In this document: piece by piece, positions 35,430 to 47,017 of the stretch
How positions within the stretch are numbered: position 1 is the stretch's first letter
Layout: the number at the start of each line of letters is the position of its first letter
Origin: Chrysaora quinquecirrha
Lineage: Eukaryota; Cnidaria; Scyphozoa; Semaeostomeae; Pelagiidae
NCBI GenBank assembly: GCA_014526335.1
Contig: JACTAT010000268.1
Location: forward strand, 340,777 to 404,776
Length of the DNA: 64,000 bases
Direction: 5' to 3'
Notes under the pieces: generated by a model
Database searches by the model: none
Seen by the model: the letters and a program-made list of their open reading frames with translations, nothing else
Told to the model about the DNA's origin: nothing
Made by a program: the position numbers and the translations under genes

Positions 35430-38335
35430 TCCAAGGGTGCCATTGTGAGAATAATAACTTTCACAAAATGGTCCAAAAAGTCTCAAAAATATACTCATCG
35501 GATTGTCTGCATATTTCTTTTATACTTTCTCGACTTTTTAAGACTTTTTAGCTTTATTTATTATTTTTCCCAATTTTTCGAAAACTGCCTATGTAATGTG
35601 AACGAGTCGGCGCCTTGAGAATCAAAACAAACGAAGGGTGCCAGTGTGAGAAAAATAACTTTCACAAAATGGTCCAAAAAGTCTCAAAAATATACTCATC
35701 GGATTGTCTGCATATTTCTTTTATACTTTCTCGACTTTTTAAGACTTTTTAGCTTTATTTAATATTTTTCACAATTTTTCGAAAACTGCCTATGTAATGT
35801 GAACGAGTCGGCGCCTTGAGAATCAAAACAAACGAAGGGTGCCATTGTGAGAATAATAACTTTCACAAAATGGTCCGAAAAGTCTCAAAAATATACTCAT
35901 CAGATTGTCTGCATATTTCTTTAATACTTTCTCTACTTTTTAAGATTTTTTAGCGTCATTTACTATTTTTCCCAATTTTTCGAAAACTGCCTATGTAATG
36001 TGAACGAGTCGGCGCGTTGAGAATCAAAGCAAACGAGGGGTGCCAGTGTGAGATTAATAACTTTCACAAAATGGTCCAAAAAGTCTCAAAAATATACTCA
36101 TCGGATTGTCTGCATATTTCTTTTATACTTTCTCGACTTTTTAAGACTTTTTAGCTTTATTTAATATTTTTCACAATTTTTCGAAAACTGCCTATGTAAT
36201 GTGAACGAGTCGGCGCCTTGAGAATCAAAACAAACGAAGGTGCCATTGTGAGAATAATAACTTTCACAAAATGGTCCAAAAGTCTCAAAATATACTCATC
36301 GGATTGTCTGCATATTTCTTTTATACTTTCTCGACTTTTTAAGACTTTTTAGCTTTATTTAATATTTTTCACAATTTTTCGAAAACTGCCTATGTAATGT
36401 GAACGAGTCGGCGCCTTGAGAATCAAAACAAACGAAGGGTGCCATTGTGAGAATAATAACTTTCACAAAATGGTCCAAAAAGTCTCAAAAATATACTCAT
36501 CGGATTGTCTGCATATTTCTTTTATACTTTCTCGACTTTTTAGGACTTTTTAGCTTTATTTACTATTTTTCCCAATTTTTCGAAAACTGCCTATGTAATG
36601 TGAACGAGTCGGCGCCTTGAGAATCAAAACAAACGAAGGGTGCCAGTGTGAGAAAAATAACTTGGAGTATATTTTGAGACTTTGTGAACATTTTGTCAAA
36701 GTTATTTTTCTCACACTGGCACCCCTCGTTTGCATTGATTCTCAACGCACCGACTCGTTCACATTACATAGGCAGTTTTCGAAAATTGGGAAAAATAAGT
36801 AAATGACGCTAAAAAGTCTTTTAAAAGTAGAGAAAGTATTACAGAAATATGCAGACAATCTGTGGAGTATATTTTGAGACTTTTGGACCATTTTGTGAAA
36901 GTTATTATTCTCACAATGGCACCCTTCGTTTGTTTTGATTCTCAAGGCGCCGACTCGTTCACATTACATAGGCAGTTTTCGAAAAATTGTGAAAAATATT
37001 AAATAAAGCTAAAAAGTCTTAAAAAGTCGAGAAAGTATAAAAGAAATATGCAGACAATCTGATGAGTATATTTTTGAGACTTTTTGGACCATTTTGTGAA
37101 AGTTATTTTTCTCACAATGGCACCCTTCGTTTGTTTTGATTCTCAAGGCGCCGACTCGTTCACATTACATAGGCAGTTTTCGAAAAATTGGGAAAAATAG
37201 TAAATGACGCTAAAAAGTCTTTTAAAAGTAGAGAAAGTATGACAGAAATATGCAGACAATCTGATGAGTATATTTTGAGACTTTTGGACCATTTTGTGAA
37301 AGTTATTTTCTCACACTGGCACCCTCGTTTGTTTTGATTCTCAACGCGCCGACTCGTTCACATTACATAGGCAGTTTTCGAAAAATTGGGAAAAATAGTA
37401 AATGACGCTAAAAAGTCTTAAAAAGTAGAGAAAGTATGAAAGAAATATGCAGAAAATATGTTGAGTGTATTTTTGAGACTTTTTGGGCCATTTTGTGAAA
37501 GTTATTAATCTCACACTGGCACCCCTCGTTTGCTTTGATTCTCAACGCGCCGACTCGTTCACATTAGATAGGCAGTTTTCGAAAAATTGTGAAAAATAGT
37601 AAATGACGCTAAAAAATCTTAAAAAGTAGAGAAAGTATTACAGAAATATGCAGACAATCTGATGAGTATATTTTGAGACTTTTCGGACCATTTTGTGAAA
37701 GTTATTAATCTCACACTGGCACCCCTCGTTTTCTTTGATTCTCAACGCGCCGACTCGTTCACATTACATAGGCAGTTTTCGAAAAATTGGGAAAAATAGT
37801 AAATGACGCTAAATAGTCTTAAAAAGTAGAGAAAGTATGACAGAAATATGCAGAAAATATGTTGAGTGTATTTTTGAGACTTTTTGGGCCATTTTGTGAA
37901 AGTTATTAATCTCACACTGGCACCCCTCGTTTGCTTTGATTCTCAACGCGCCGACTCGTTCACATTAGATAGGCAGTTTTCGAAAAATTGTGAAAAATAG
38001 TAAATGACGCTAAAAAATCTTAAAAAGTAGAGAAAGTATGACAGAAATATGCAGAAAATATGTTGAGTGTATTTTTGAGACTTTTTGGACCATTTTGTGA
38101 AAGTTATTAATCTCACACTGGCACCCTCGTTTGCTTTGATTCTCAACGCGCCGACTCGTTCACATTAGATAGGCAGTTTTCGAAAAATTGTGAAAAATAG
38201 TAAATGACGCTAAAAAATCTTAAAAAGTAGAGAAAGTATTACAGAAATATGCAGACAATCTGATGAGTATATTTTTGAGACTTTTCGGACCATTTTGTGA
38301 AAGTTATTTTTCTCACACTGGCACCCTTCATTGTT
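35430..38335. repeat. 200-bp satellite as a head-to-head palindrome
   Basis: About seven direct units (GGGTGCCA starts near 35434, 35637, 35837, 36038, 36238, 36437, 36638), then a switch near 36660-36700 to about nine inverted units (TCACACTGGCACCC near 36710, 36912, 37115, 37312, 37510, 37710, 37912, 38112, 38315). Each has AACTTTCACAAAATGGTCC, AATATACTCAT, TTCGAAAACTGCCTATGTAA and GAACGAGTCGGCGCC. It is flanked on the left by (GGAGATTC)n and (GGGAATCTCC)n microrepeats. It replaces the end of INO80E copy A exon 1. Confidence 0.9.
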
Positions 38336-38415
38336 GCGAAATCGAGATAGCCAACCGAATGGTATTTCTTACAATGTAATATTCGAAAAATGGGTAAAAA
38401 TAATAAACTTGCACA

Positions 38416-40334
38416 GGTAAAACGCCCGAGTAATACTACGTGAAAGGCGACGTGAAATCACCTGTGTAATAACTCACGTCGTGTAATTCTACGCGCGTGT
38501 AATCCATCGTAGGATTAGACGAATCGTGAAATCCTACATACCTTGTAATGACACAAAGGTGTAATTCTACTTTGGTGTAAGCCAATGGCGTGTAATTCTA
38601 CGTGAAATCCAACGGAGGTGTAATTCCCATTTAGTGCAAGCCAAGTGTAAGCCAAAACTGTGTAATTCTATGTGTAAGGACAAAGTGGTGTAATACCCAC
38701 TTCGCTGTAATTCTACATGAATGCAATTCAAGATCAAATAACACAACAGGCACTGTCTTTATAGAACTTAAATCAGAAATCCTTTACTACTTACAAAAAT
38801 CACGCAAATGAAATACAGAATAATGAAAGTTTGCATATTTAAACATAGTATAACAATGTTGTAAGAGTTCTGTAATCAATCTTTCCAATCGCAACAATAA
38901 TAAAACAAATTAAACAACAGTTAATGTATCTTGTGTTTCATTCATTGTCCTCGTATTCAAGCAGTGAAGGTATAACTTGCTTTTTTCCAAAGCTAAAATG
39001 TAAGAGAATTATAGTTTACAATTAGAACAATATTTGCTAACACAACATAATGAATTGTGATAAAATCATCAAGACTTTTAAGAGAAGTTTCATAGAACAT
39101 AAATAGACATACCTTTTTGGAAGGATTGGTGACACCAATTCTTTCAAAGCATTCTAAAAAAAATATAAGGCAATTAGATATAGTCATCATTTTTATCAAA
39201 GTCTGGTGATAAAAAAGTGAAAGCTTAGCAAGCTTGTTGTAGATGACTCACTTGGAATATTCAAGGAATGATGAAACTCTAGCAAGCAGCAACTTCAGCT
39301 GTTGGAAATTTAGCCTGAAATAAACAGTCAAAAAACCTCAATATTAGTTAATACCAAAAGAATTATCAGGCTAGCCATATAACAAAAACACGCAATTATA
39401 TACAAATTCTATTAATCTAAATCAGTTCTTATATTAAAAGAGTTTTAAAATTTTTCCTACCTTTTGTAAAGGAACTTTTCAAGTCTTGATTTAATGTTGT
39501 TAACTGCACAGTTTCTTCTTATCAGCTAGAAAATCAACCAGCTCTCATATTGCCAGAGGAAGCTGTTTACATCAAACTATTATCTAGGATACCTTAACTC
39601 AAAAATAATCCATATTGACCTGAATCTTTTTTAGCCTAGACTTTGAATTGCAGAAAAATGAAAAGCAAGGCAAGACAAACTGAAAAGTATTATGTTCTCA
39701 ACCGCTTATTTTTTAAACTGCCATCTTGAATGGAGATTTCTGATTGGCTCTAATAATAATCATGTGATATTTAAAAGGTGTGAATTGAGGTCTCTGATTG
39801 GATTTAATTGTGGTAATTACAAAAGGCTGAAATTCAACATACAATTACACAGTTCATGGTATTACAATAGCTGTGAAATGACACAGCAGGTGAAATACTA
39901 CACAGTATTTCACTTCCTTTGGTATTTCACCAGTGTAGCATTACACTGCCTAATAAAAAAAGTTGAAATACAACATAGAATTACACAGTTCATGGTATTA
40001 CAATAGCGGTGAAATGACACAGCAGGTGAAATACTACACAGTATTTCACTTCCCTTGGTATTTCACCAGTGTAGCATTACACTGCCTAATAAAAAAAGTT
40101 GAAATACAACATAGAATTACACAGTTCATGGTATTACAGTAGCCGTGAAATGACACAGCACGTGAAATACTACACAGTATTTCACTTCCCTTGGTATTTC
40201 ACCACTGTAGGATTACACTGCCTAATAAAAAAAGTTGAAATACAACATAGAATTACACAGTTCATGGTATTACAGTAGCCGTGAAATGACACAGCAGGTG
40301 AAATACTACAGTACAGTATTTCACGTTTTACCCT
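38416..40334. mobile_element. Large element with CAGGTAAAACG...CGTTTTACCCTG ends
   Basis: The ends CAGGTAAAACG and CGTTTTACCCTG are imperfect inverted repeats flanked by CTTGC on both sides; copy B has one TTGC at the matching point (near 54513). The left 300 bp is built of GTGTAATTCTAC-type motifs; the right 500 bp is a tandem array of about 137-bp units. The middle (38760-39650) is AT-rich, with some splice-like minus-strand exon candidates. No transposase is recognised. Confidence 0.6.
39826..40325. repeat. Tandem repeat, unit about 137 bp, 3.5 copies
   Basis: Each unit carries GAATTACACAGTTCATGGTA, GTGAAATGACACAGCA and TATTTCACTTCC. Units start near 39826, 39963, 40100 and 40237; the last one runs into the terminal CGTTTTACC. 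The ACACAGTATTTCAC blocks alternate strand sense, so each unit can also fold. Confidence 0.85.
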
Positions 40335-40736
40335 GCTTGCCATTATTATAGATATTTCACCAGTGTAGAATTTTTGATTGGCCCCGAGCTAGGTTTCTTA
40401 TAAAAAAACCGTGTAGTTTTGTCTAAGATTGTAGGTACAAAGTTTCACTGTCCTAGCGCTTGTGTTCTTAATTTTATGAGCATTCAAAGTTCCATACTTC
40501 ATGAAGGGATTGCTCTCTACCTTCAATTTTTGAAGAAAGAACACTGCTCAGGTATATACCACACTGGATAGTGGTATATATAGATTTGCTAATTATTGCT
40601 TTTTCATTTCTGATTCATTGTTTTTTCTCCTTCAGCTTTCTTCTTGATCGTTTGCTGCAGTATGAGCCACCAGAGTTTTCCTCATCAGGTATTTGAATTA
40701 TTGCAACTCAGAATAAGACTTAATTATCATCACTTA

Positions 40737-41139
40737 ACGTAAATCCTCGAGTAAGCCCCCTGGGCTTATTTGGGCAAATGAATTTTACAGTGGGGGCTTA
40801 TTTGAGGGGAAGGCTTATTCGAGGGAAGGGTTTATTTTAAAGTTCAATGATTCCAATGTGTTGTTGCAAGAAAAGCAGAGAGAAAAATCTGTACTCTTCT
40901 ATCGAAATCAGCTGTTTGCCAACATCCAATGGCTGATTATTGGTTGAATTGATAGTAAAACCTGTCAAGACCTGTTCAGTGTTTTAATTAGATGTAAGAT
41001 GCATTATAGACAGAAACAAATTTATAAATCCTTCAAATATTTCCCTATGGGAGCTTATTTGAGGGGAGGGCTTTTCTGTAAAAATTAATTCTTTGGTGGG
41101 GGCTTATTCGAGGGTGGGGGCTTATTCAAGGATTTACGG
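40737..41139. mobile_element. TA-flanked MITE with CCGTAAATCCTCGAATAAGCC ends, copy A
   Basis: The left end runs GTAAATCCTCGAGTAAGCCC and the right end GGGGGCTTATTCAAGGATTT then ACGG, flanked by TA. GGGGGCTTATTTGAGGGG-type motifs repeat inside. It is present at the same place in copy B, so it predates the split. Confidence 0.75.
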
Positions 41140-41365
41140 TAAGCCTTTGATGTTCAACGGAGCAATTTTTTGGTTAGGCCATCTCCAAAACACTGCCATT
41201 AAACACAACACAAAAAACGCTGCCTCGAGGAAGACAGATTCTTAATCAAACCTTACTGGCATCTTTGATTAATGTTTTTCACATCTTTGAATCTGACCAA
41301 AGCATTTAGAGAAGTGCCACATTTCTCAAATCTAATTGTCCTAAACAATTCCAGTTTAGCCCTCC

Positions 41366-43772
41366 TAGACCAGGCGGAGAATGGGGGTAGGGTCACCCCT
41401 CGGGGAAGTAACTTTAATTAGATGGATTTGGGTAATTTTTGGGTGCTGATTCCGAAAATCGATGTTATACGGGCAGGTTCGGGGGCCTTTGGCCTCTATT
41501 TCATGTTAAAGTCTCGTTTTCATGTAAAATACCCGCACAATCCCAGTTAAGGTCCATCCTCCTGGGAATTATGTCAAATGAGGTGGAATTAGGTAATTTG
41601 GGGCGCTGACTCCGAAAATCAATGTTGGAGGGCGTTTCGGGGGGCATTCGACCTCTTTTCAATGAGAAAATCTCATTTTGATGCACAAAAGACAAATTCT
41701 TTGACTCCATCAACGAGAACCCCTGTTGACATTCAAAGATAGCGCAATAAAGGCCAAAGTGAAGAGCAAGGCAAAAGCAAAGGAACTTGTCTTTCAAAGA
41801 GACATTCTGGGGATGTTAGTAGCATATTCCAATAAGCATGAGGCAGGAATAGGTCTTCAAAATGTCCTCAGTTTCCCACTTGCACCAGTCTCGATCCCGC
41901 TCAGTACAGCAGATGGTGCCATAAGAAAAACGGTAAAGAGCAAACTATACGAAGCTGCGATGAGCGACTTAAATCTGGTCAGTGAAGACGCATTGCCACC
42001 ACCTTCTCGACTCTTCACTTACTTTTTGGATCTTGCAGCTGCTATTCAAAGACTGGTTGGTACAATAAACACAATTAGAGACTTAGCATCAAGAATCTTA
42101 GCAATGGTTCCCTCCCAGTTCAGGCATGTGTATATTGCATGTGACACGTACAAAAGACAAAAGCATCAAAGGAGGTGAAAGACAAGCAAGAGGAGCCAGT
42201 GAGCGCTATGTGATAACCAGTCCCGACATGAAGGTTCCTTATAATTTTGCAAATTTTCTTGAAAATGGAGATAATAAGGCGATGCTATTTAATTTAATAC
42301 AACGTGCGATAGAAGAAGACAAAAGCAAGCTGCAGGGAAGGACAATTTTCTTCTCCAATAAATACCACTGCACAAAAGTGTCGGCAGACGAAATTACCGT
42401 TGCTGGAAGATTAGAATGCAACCACGAAGAAGCTGATACGAAGCTGATTGCTTTTGTTCAGGCAGCAAACGTAGCAAGCGGGGATTGCGTGATGGTCAGA
42501 TCACCGTCCGGAGACATGGATATCCTAGCCCTCTTCGTTGCCCATGATTTTGGAGGAGTCCAAGTATTGATTGACAATGGAACAGGACTCAGTAGGAAAA
42601 TAATGGACGTAACATCTTCATCTCTGGACATCGAGAAGAGGAGAGCACTCATTGGGCTTCACGCCTTTTCCGGAAATGATTATGTCTCCAGCTTCTTTAG
42701 AAAAGGAAAAATAGCCTTTTGGAAAAGAATGGCCAAAAGGCGGAATATGTTAATCTATTTGCAAATTTGGGAACCACTCTTTTCGTATCTGAAGAAGTGG
42801 AGGGACGCTTAGAACAGTTTGTATGCGCTATGTATGGTAACGAAAGAATGAAATCGGTAAACGACGTGAGAAAGAAGATTTTTTTGCAGAAATTTGAAAA
42901 TGAAAATAAAATAACCGATTTAAGCTTGCTGCCGCCTTGCCAGTCGAATTTAAAGCTTCACATAAAGCGATCGAATTATGTTGCATCCATTTTTAGGCAA
43001 GCAGGCTGCTTAATGATGGATCTGGATGATCCAGCTAATCATAGATGGGATGAAAGTGGATCAGTTGCCTGGAGTGATAAATGCTACCCGGATGATGTCA
43101 CAGAGCTGATACTAAGCAATGAAAATGAGAATGGTGACGTCGACGATGACGCTGATCTGCACAAGGCCATGACAGTGACAACGACTTTGATGAAGAAATC
43201 GTTGACATTTTTTATGCCTAATCGTTTTGACAATGCATATAGATTATTTTCTTTTTTTATAGATTTATTGACGTTCAAGCGACAAATGCTTTGCTATCTA
43301 TCATGAGACTTTGATATGACAGAGATAACTGACTCAAAATGTGCCCAAATAACATTTATTTTCGGAATTAGTACACCAGAATTACCAAAGTGAACCAAGT
43401 TTGAAAAAATCCCATAATGGGAAGAGTAATTATCAAGACTTTTTTGTCTTTTCTGCATGAAAACGAGATTTTCTCATTGAAAAGAGGTCAAATGCCCCCC
43501 GAAACGCCCTCCAACATTGATTTTTGGAATCAGCGGCCCAAATTACCTAATTCCACCTCATTTGACATAATTCCCAGGAGGATAGACCCTAACTAGGATT
43601 GTGCGGGTATTTTACATGAAAGCGAGACTTTAACATGAAATAGAGGCCGAAGGCCCCCGAACCTGCCCGTATAACATCGATTTTCGGAATCAGCACCCCA
43701 AAATTACCCAAAACCACCTAATTAAAGTAACTTCCCCGAGGGTGACCCTGCCCCCATTCTCCGCCTGGTCTA
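41366..43772 (+). mobile_element. 2.4-kb DNA transposon, about 340-bp terminal inverted repeats
   Basis: The ends TAGACCAGGCGGAGAATGGG and its complement are the tips of inverted repeats running to about 41700 and back from about 43440. The element is flanked by TCC on both sides, and copy B has an uninterrupted site with a single TCC (near 55793), so it is a clean insertion with a 3-bp target duplication. Inside each long terminal repeat, a block with TCCGAAAATC and CGGGGG(C) occurs twice, about 170 bp apart. The only coding region is a broken ORF (41740-43306). The superfamily was not recognised. Confidence 0.85.
41740..43306 (+). pseudogene. Transposon ORF with PIN/FEN-like nuclease motifs, frameshifted
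   Basis: Three overlapping frames (to 42178; 42126-42812; 42719-43306) read as one protein of about 500 residues split by two shifts, near 42155 and 42715. Motifs in order: ACDTY just before the first shift, SIKGGER just after it, CNHEEADTK near 42417, SGDMDIL near 42510, and LHAFSGNDYVSSF near 42657. The spaced acids (D, EEAD, DxD, then a Gly/Asp loop) resemble the FEN1/XPG branch of the PIN nuclease fold, and the layout resembles a large uncharacterised family I recall from cnidarian and other invertebrate genomes. This is family inference, not an assignment. No DDE triad, THAP or chromo-like domain is visible. The shifts may be decay or sequencing errors. Confidence 0.6.
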
Positions 43773-43904
43773 TCCCAAATTGCGGCTGTGACAAATCAAA
43801 GGTTTGTCATATGTGGTAATGTGGTAATATCACATGGAAGACTGTGTCAAAAACAGTCTTGATGAGTTGGAATATATTCATTATGGAATTAGATTTTTCA
43901 CAAT

Positions 43905-43985
43905 AGATGGGATTCAAACTTGACTGCATGACCAGAGAGCCAATGACATTTCCACTGAGCTATAGAGCTCAATGCAATCGCAGTG
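43905..43985 (-). repeat. tRNA-derived SINE-like fragment, copy A
   Basis: On minus, TATAGCTCAGTGGAAATG matches a tRNA A box and CAAGTTTGAATCCCATC a B box, about 40 bp apart. It lacks a foldable acceptor stem, so it is a SINE or tRNA pseudogene. The same sequence lies in copy B near 55918-55998. Confidence 0.6.
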
Positions 43986-45967
43986 TAACTCTCCAAGGCA
44001 TACAGCCCAAGACTCTACTCCCATTTGCCTTTGACATGGATGTGTTTCGATGAACACTAGGATAGATTAGCAATAGATGGGATTTGATTTACTATGTATT
44101 GGTATTTTGCGATAATTTTGCATTATGATACTTTTATTTAGATGAAGAAGAAACTGCATCATCTGCTGAGGAAGGTCAACAATACAAGGTTACATTAAGT
44201 GAATGAATGTTTTATCTTGTATCTAGTATCTTTCTTCTGCCAAAAGTAAGCTTTCTAATGCGCTTAGAGATATGGATGATTCCAATAGCCATGAAAACAA
44301 CTTTTGTTCAGGGCGTTCAGACTTGTAAGAGACATCTGATTGGGAGGGCATCAACTCAGCCATAAGATAATCACTGTCATTGGGGTATTCAGGTTTGATC
44401 ACAAAGATGCCACCACAGTACAAAAAAAGTACCACCTCATCAGGGATAAAAACCCATCAAATGCCACTACAGTAGTGCTTTTCCAACGGTGTAGTGAGTA
44501 TAGATTTGCTAAGTGTGAGTTGGATTCTCCAATAATAATTATTGTTATTTGTTCTATTTTAGAACTACTGGAGCAGTCAAGTTGCAGGCACACACTTAAA
44601 TCAAGGGTGTGTATGACATATACAGGGTGGCCCTGAAAAAAGGGACCCCCTAGCTAAATAACTTTTATATCATAATAGTTTATTACATCGCCGTCACGAC
44701 AGGGACACGACGGGAATGTGACGATATGGAAACCAAGCTCAAATGAGACCAATGTCCCGTCCCTGCTAGACAGGATACTTTCTTCATACAAAGGATCCCG
44801 CCTTTGTGCCAACGGGACCCTTGTAAACTGAGAAGCTTCTTCTCGTATCATCGAAACATCCTGCTTAGATGAGGCAGGACAATTGCCAGGTCTCCAAAGC
44901 AAATTGTAAAAATGTCAATAATTCATCGTTTAATAAGTTTGTTGCACTAAATTTTTACGATTTGCTCATTCTTTAGCCTTGGCAAAACGTCACTTGCATT
45001 AAACGAAACATTTGGCAGAACTTTTTTTGCACGTTGACTGCTGTTGGGGCAGGGGTGGCCAACATAGCCAACAATTCAGCAAACAATCATATTAAAAATT
45101 GTTTTTATTGAAAAGCTTGGGACTGCTGTGGGACATTTCTCATTTGAGCTAGTTTCAATGTATTTTCTGTGTCGAAGAATTAAAAGTTGTTCAGGAGCTT
45201 GCTTAGTTTAGAATGAGATTGCTATTTAGCTTCTTTTTGTGGAAAGGAGCGAATGCCTTACCTGATGCGCAGGCATAGAGGCGAGGTTATCCAAACGAAG
45301 CCAACATTCTGAAATGTTGGGTGAATTTTTGATCCTGACCAAACTTCAGCCAACACAAATTAGGCTCAGCCAACAAGGTGGCCAAACGCTATCAACATTT
45401 TGCACAACATGAATGTTTGTTAATGTTGGGTCTCTAGTTGTTGTTTCTGTTACTTTAATTTGAGTAGGCTACTGTTTCTAGCTTTTCCAGCTAATTTAGG
45501 CCTACTAATCATGCCGCATCTTCACATGACCAAGTTTAACTTGTGGTGCATAACGCACACTAACTAAGCCGCTTGGCCACTCACTCACTCCATAGGTGAC
45601 ATGATGGCTACTTTTGGCCGGGTCTTTTCTCAAAGTTCGGTAAGTTTTTCTTTAAACATACAATAAGTCTGTTAATTGCATTTTTCTATACTATAGACAA
45701 ACAAGGAAATCTGGCAATCAGGGGCATGCAAGTGGAGGTACAGGATCACAGGAATCCAAAACTCAGCAGAAATCGAAACGAGTAAGAATTTTTCTTTCTT
45801 GTCTCCCTCTAGCATAAGCGAAGAATGCAAATAGCATTGAAAAAATTATTCTGTACTGTTCAGAACTTTATGAATTTTTGTCATGTTTCACTTTTATTTT
45901 TGTTCTGTTCTAGAATACTGACGTGGAACGTGTAAGATGCAGGCACATTGAAAATGTGAGTGTGAGA

Positions 45968-46765
45968 GACGCTTCACACGAGAAATTTCAAAGCGCGTTG
46001 AAACTCGCAGCACTTATCGTTAAAGACCTATTTGCACTTCATAAACCAACCCGGGTATGCCCAAGGTTAACTAACCTGGGTTAGTTTAACCTGGATTAGT
46101 TTTGATTTGTAGTGTAAATGCTAATTTGGGACAAAACTGGGTTGATAAAAACACGCATGCGTAATTCAATCATCAAAATTACGTATGGCGGTTGAGATGT
46201 ATCATCTTTTAGGCACACCCTGTTGTTTGTTAAACATTACTGGGCATGCTCATCATCAAAACAAACCTGGGTTCGATGAGTTTTGCGTTTGGACTACATT
46301 TTCGAAAACTTATCCAGGTTATTTTTAAAACTAGCTCGACTCGGGGCGAACCCGGATCAGCTTCATTTACACTACGAAAAACTAACCCGGGCTAACTTAA
46401 CCGAGTGCGAACCTGGGTTAGTTTGTGTAGTGTTAATAGGGTTTAAGCTGTACCCCTTAAATTTTCACATGAGAAGTCGTGGTGCTTTGAAGATCAGATA
46501 CCAATTAATTAACAATAGACCACTTGAATGAAGCAGTGCTACATAGATTTCTCATTTCGCCCCGCTCTGAAAAAAGCTCTGTTTTTTGCACTTTTCACCC
46601 CGATTTGAAAGTTTGAAGCGCTTGGAAAACCTGAACGGAAATCAAAGGACTTTGAGTTTCATTTCGCCCTTATCCATGTCAACACTGTCGGGCTTTGACC
46701 AGACACAGAACCGAACTCACAGTGCCCCGAGTTACAAAGGTGCTTCGAAATTTCTCATGTAAAGG
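45968..46765. mobile_element. Nested MITEs in INO80E-A intron 6
   Basis: The outer pair CACACGAGAAATTTC (near 45976) and GAAATTTCTCATGTAAAGGG (near 46747) encloses an inner element at about 46025-46442 with arms built of AACCCGGGTTAGTTT and ACACTAC motifs. The internal TTGCACTTTTCACCCCGATT segment belongs to the outer element. The same structure is in copy B (about 57986-58787). Confidence 0.55.
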
Positions 46766-47017
46766 GGCTCTAAAAATAATCAAAGAACTAGATGTGTTGA
46801 TGTGTTAGTCTGTTTATTACAGTCCAAAGTTATTTAAAGTGGTGTAGTTGAAATTTTCTTTAAAGTCTCGGAAAGGTACCTACGCCTAGCTTTGGATGGG
46901 GACATGTCATTTAGGTTCGAAAGTTGAAACCCATATTTCCACACATGTAGTAAAATTGTTGCCAATAATTCCGCCAACCTGATTGAAATTGTGACCGATG
47001 ATTGCACCTTTATATTA

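Noticed and set aside
35430..38335. Regularly spaced repeats that could suggest a CRISPR array
   Set aside because: Units are about 200 bp with no unique spacers, and the context is a eukaryotic intron-exon region; this is satellite DNA.
44622..44660. ACAGGGTGGCCCTGAAAAAA resembling a mariner terminal repeat
   Set aside because: No matching opposite end was found nearby in either copy, so an element could not be delimited.
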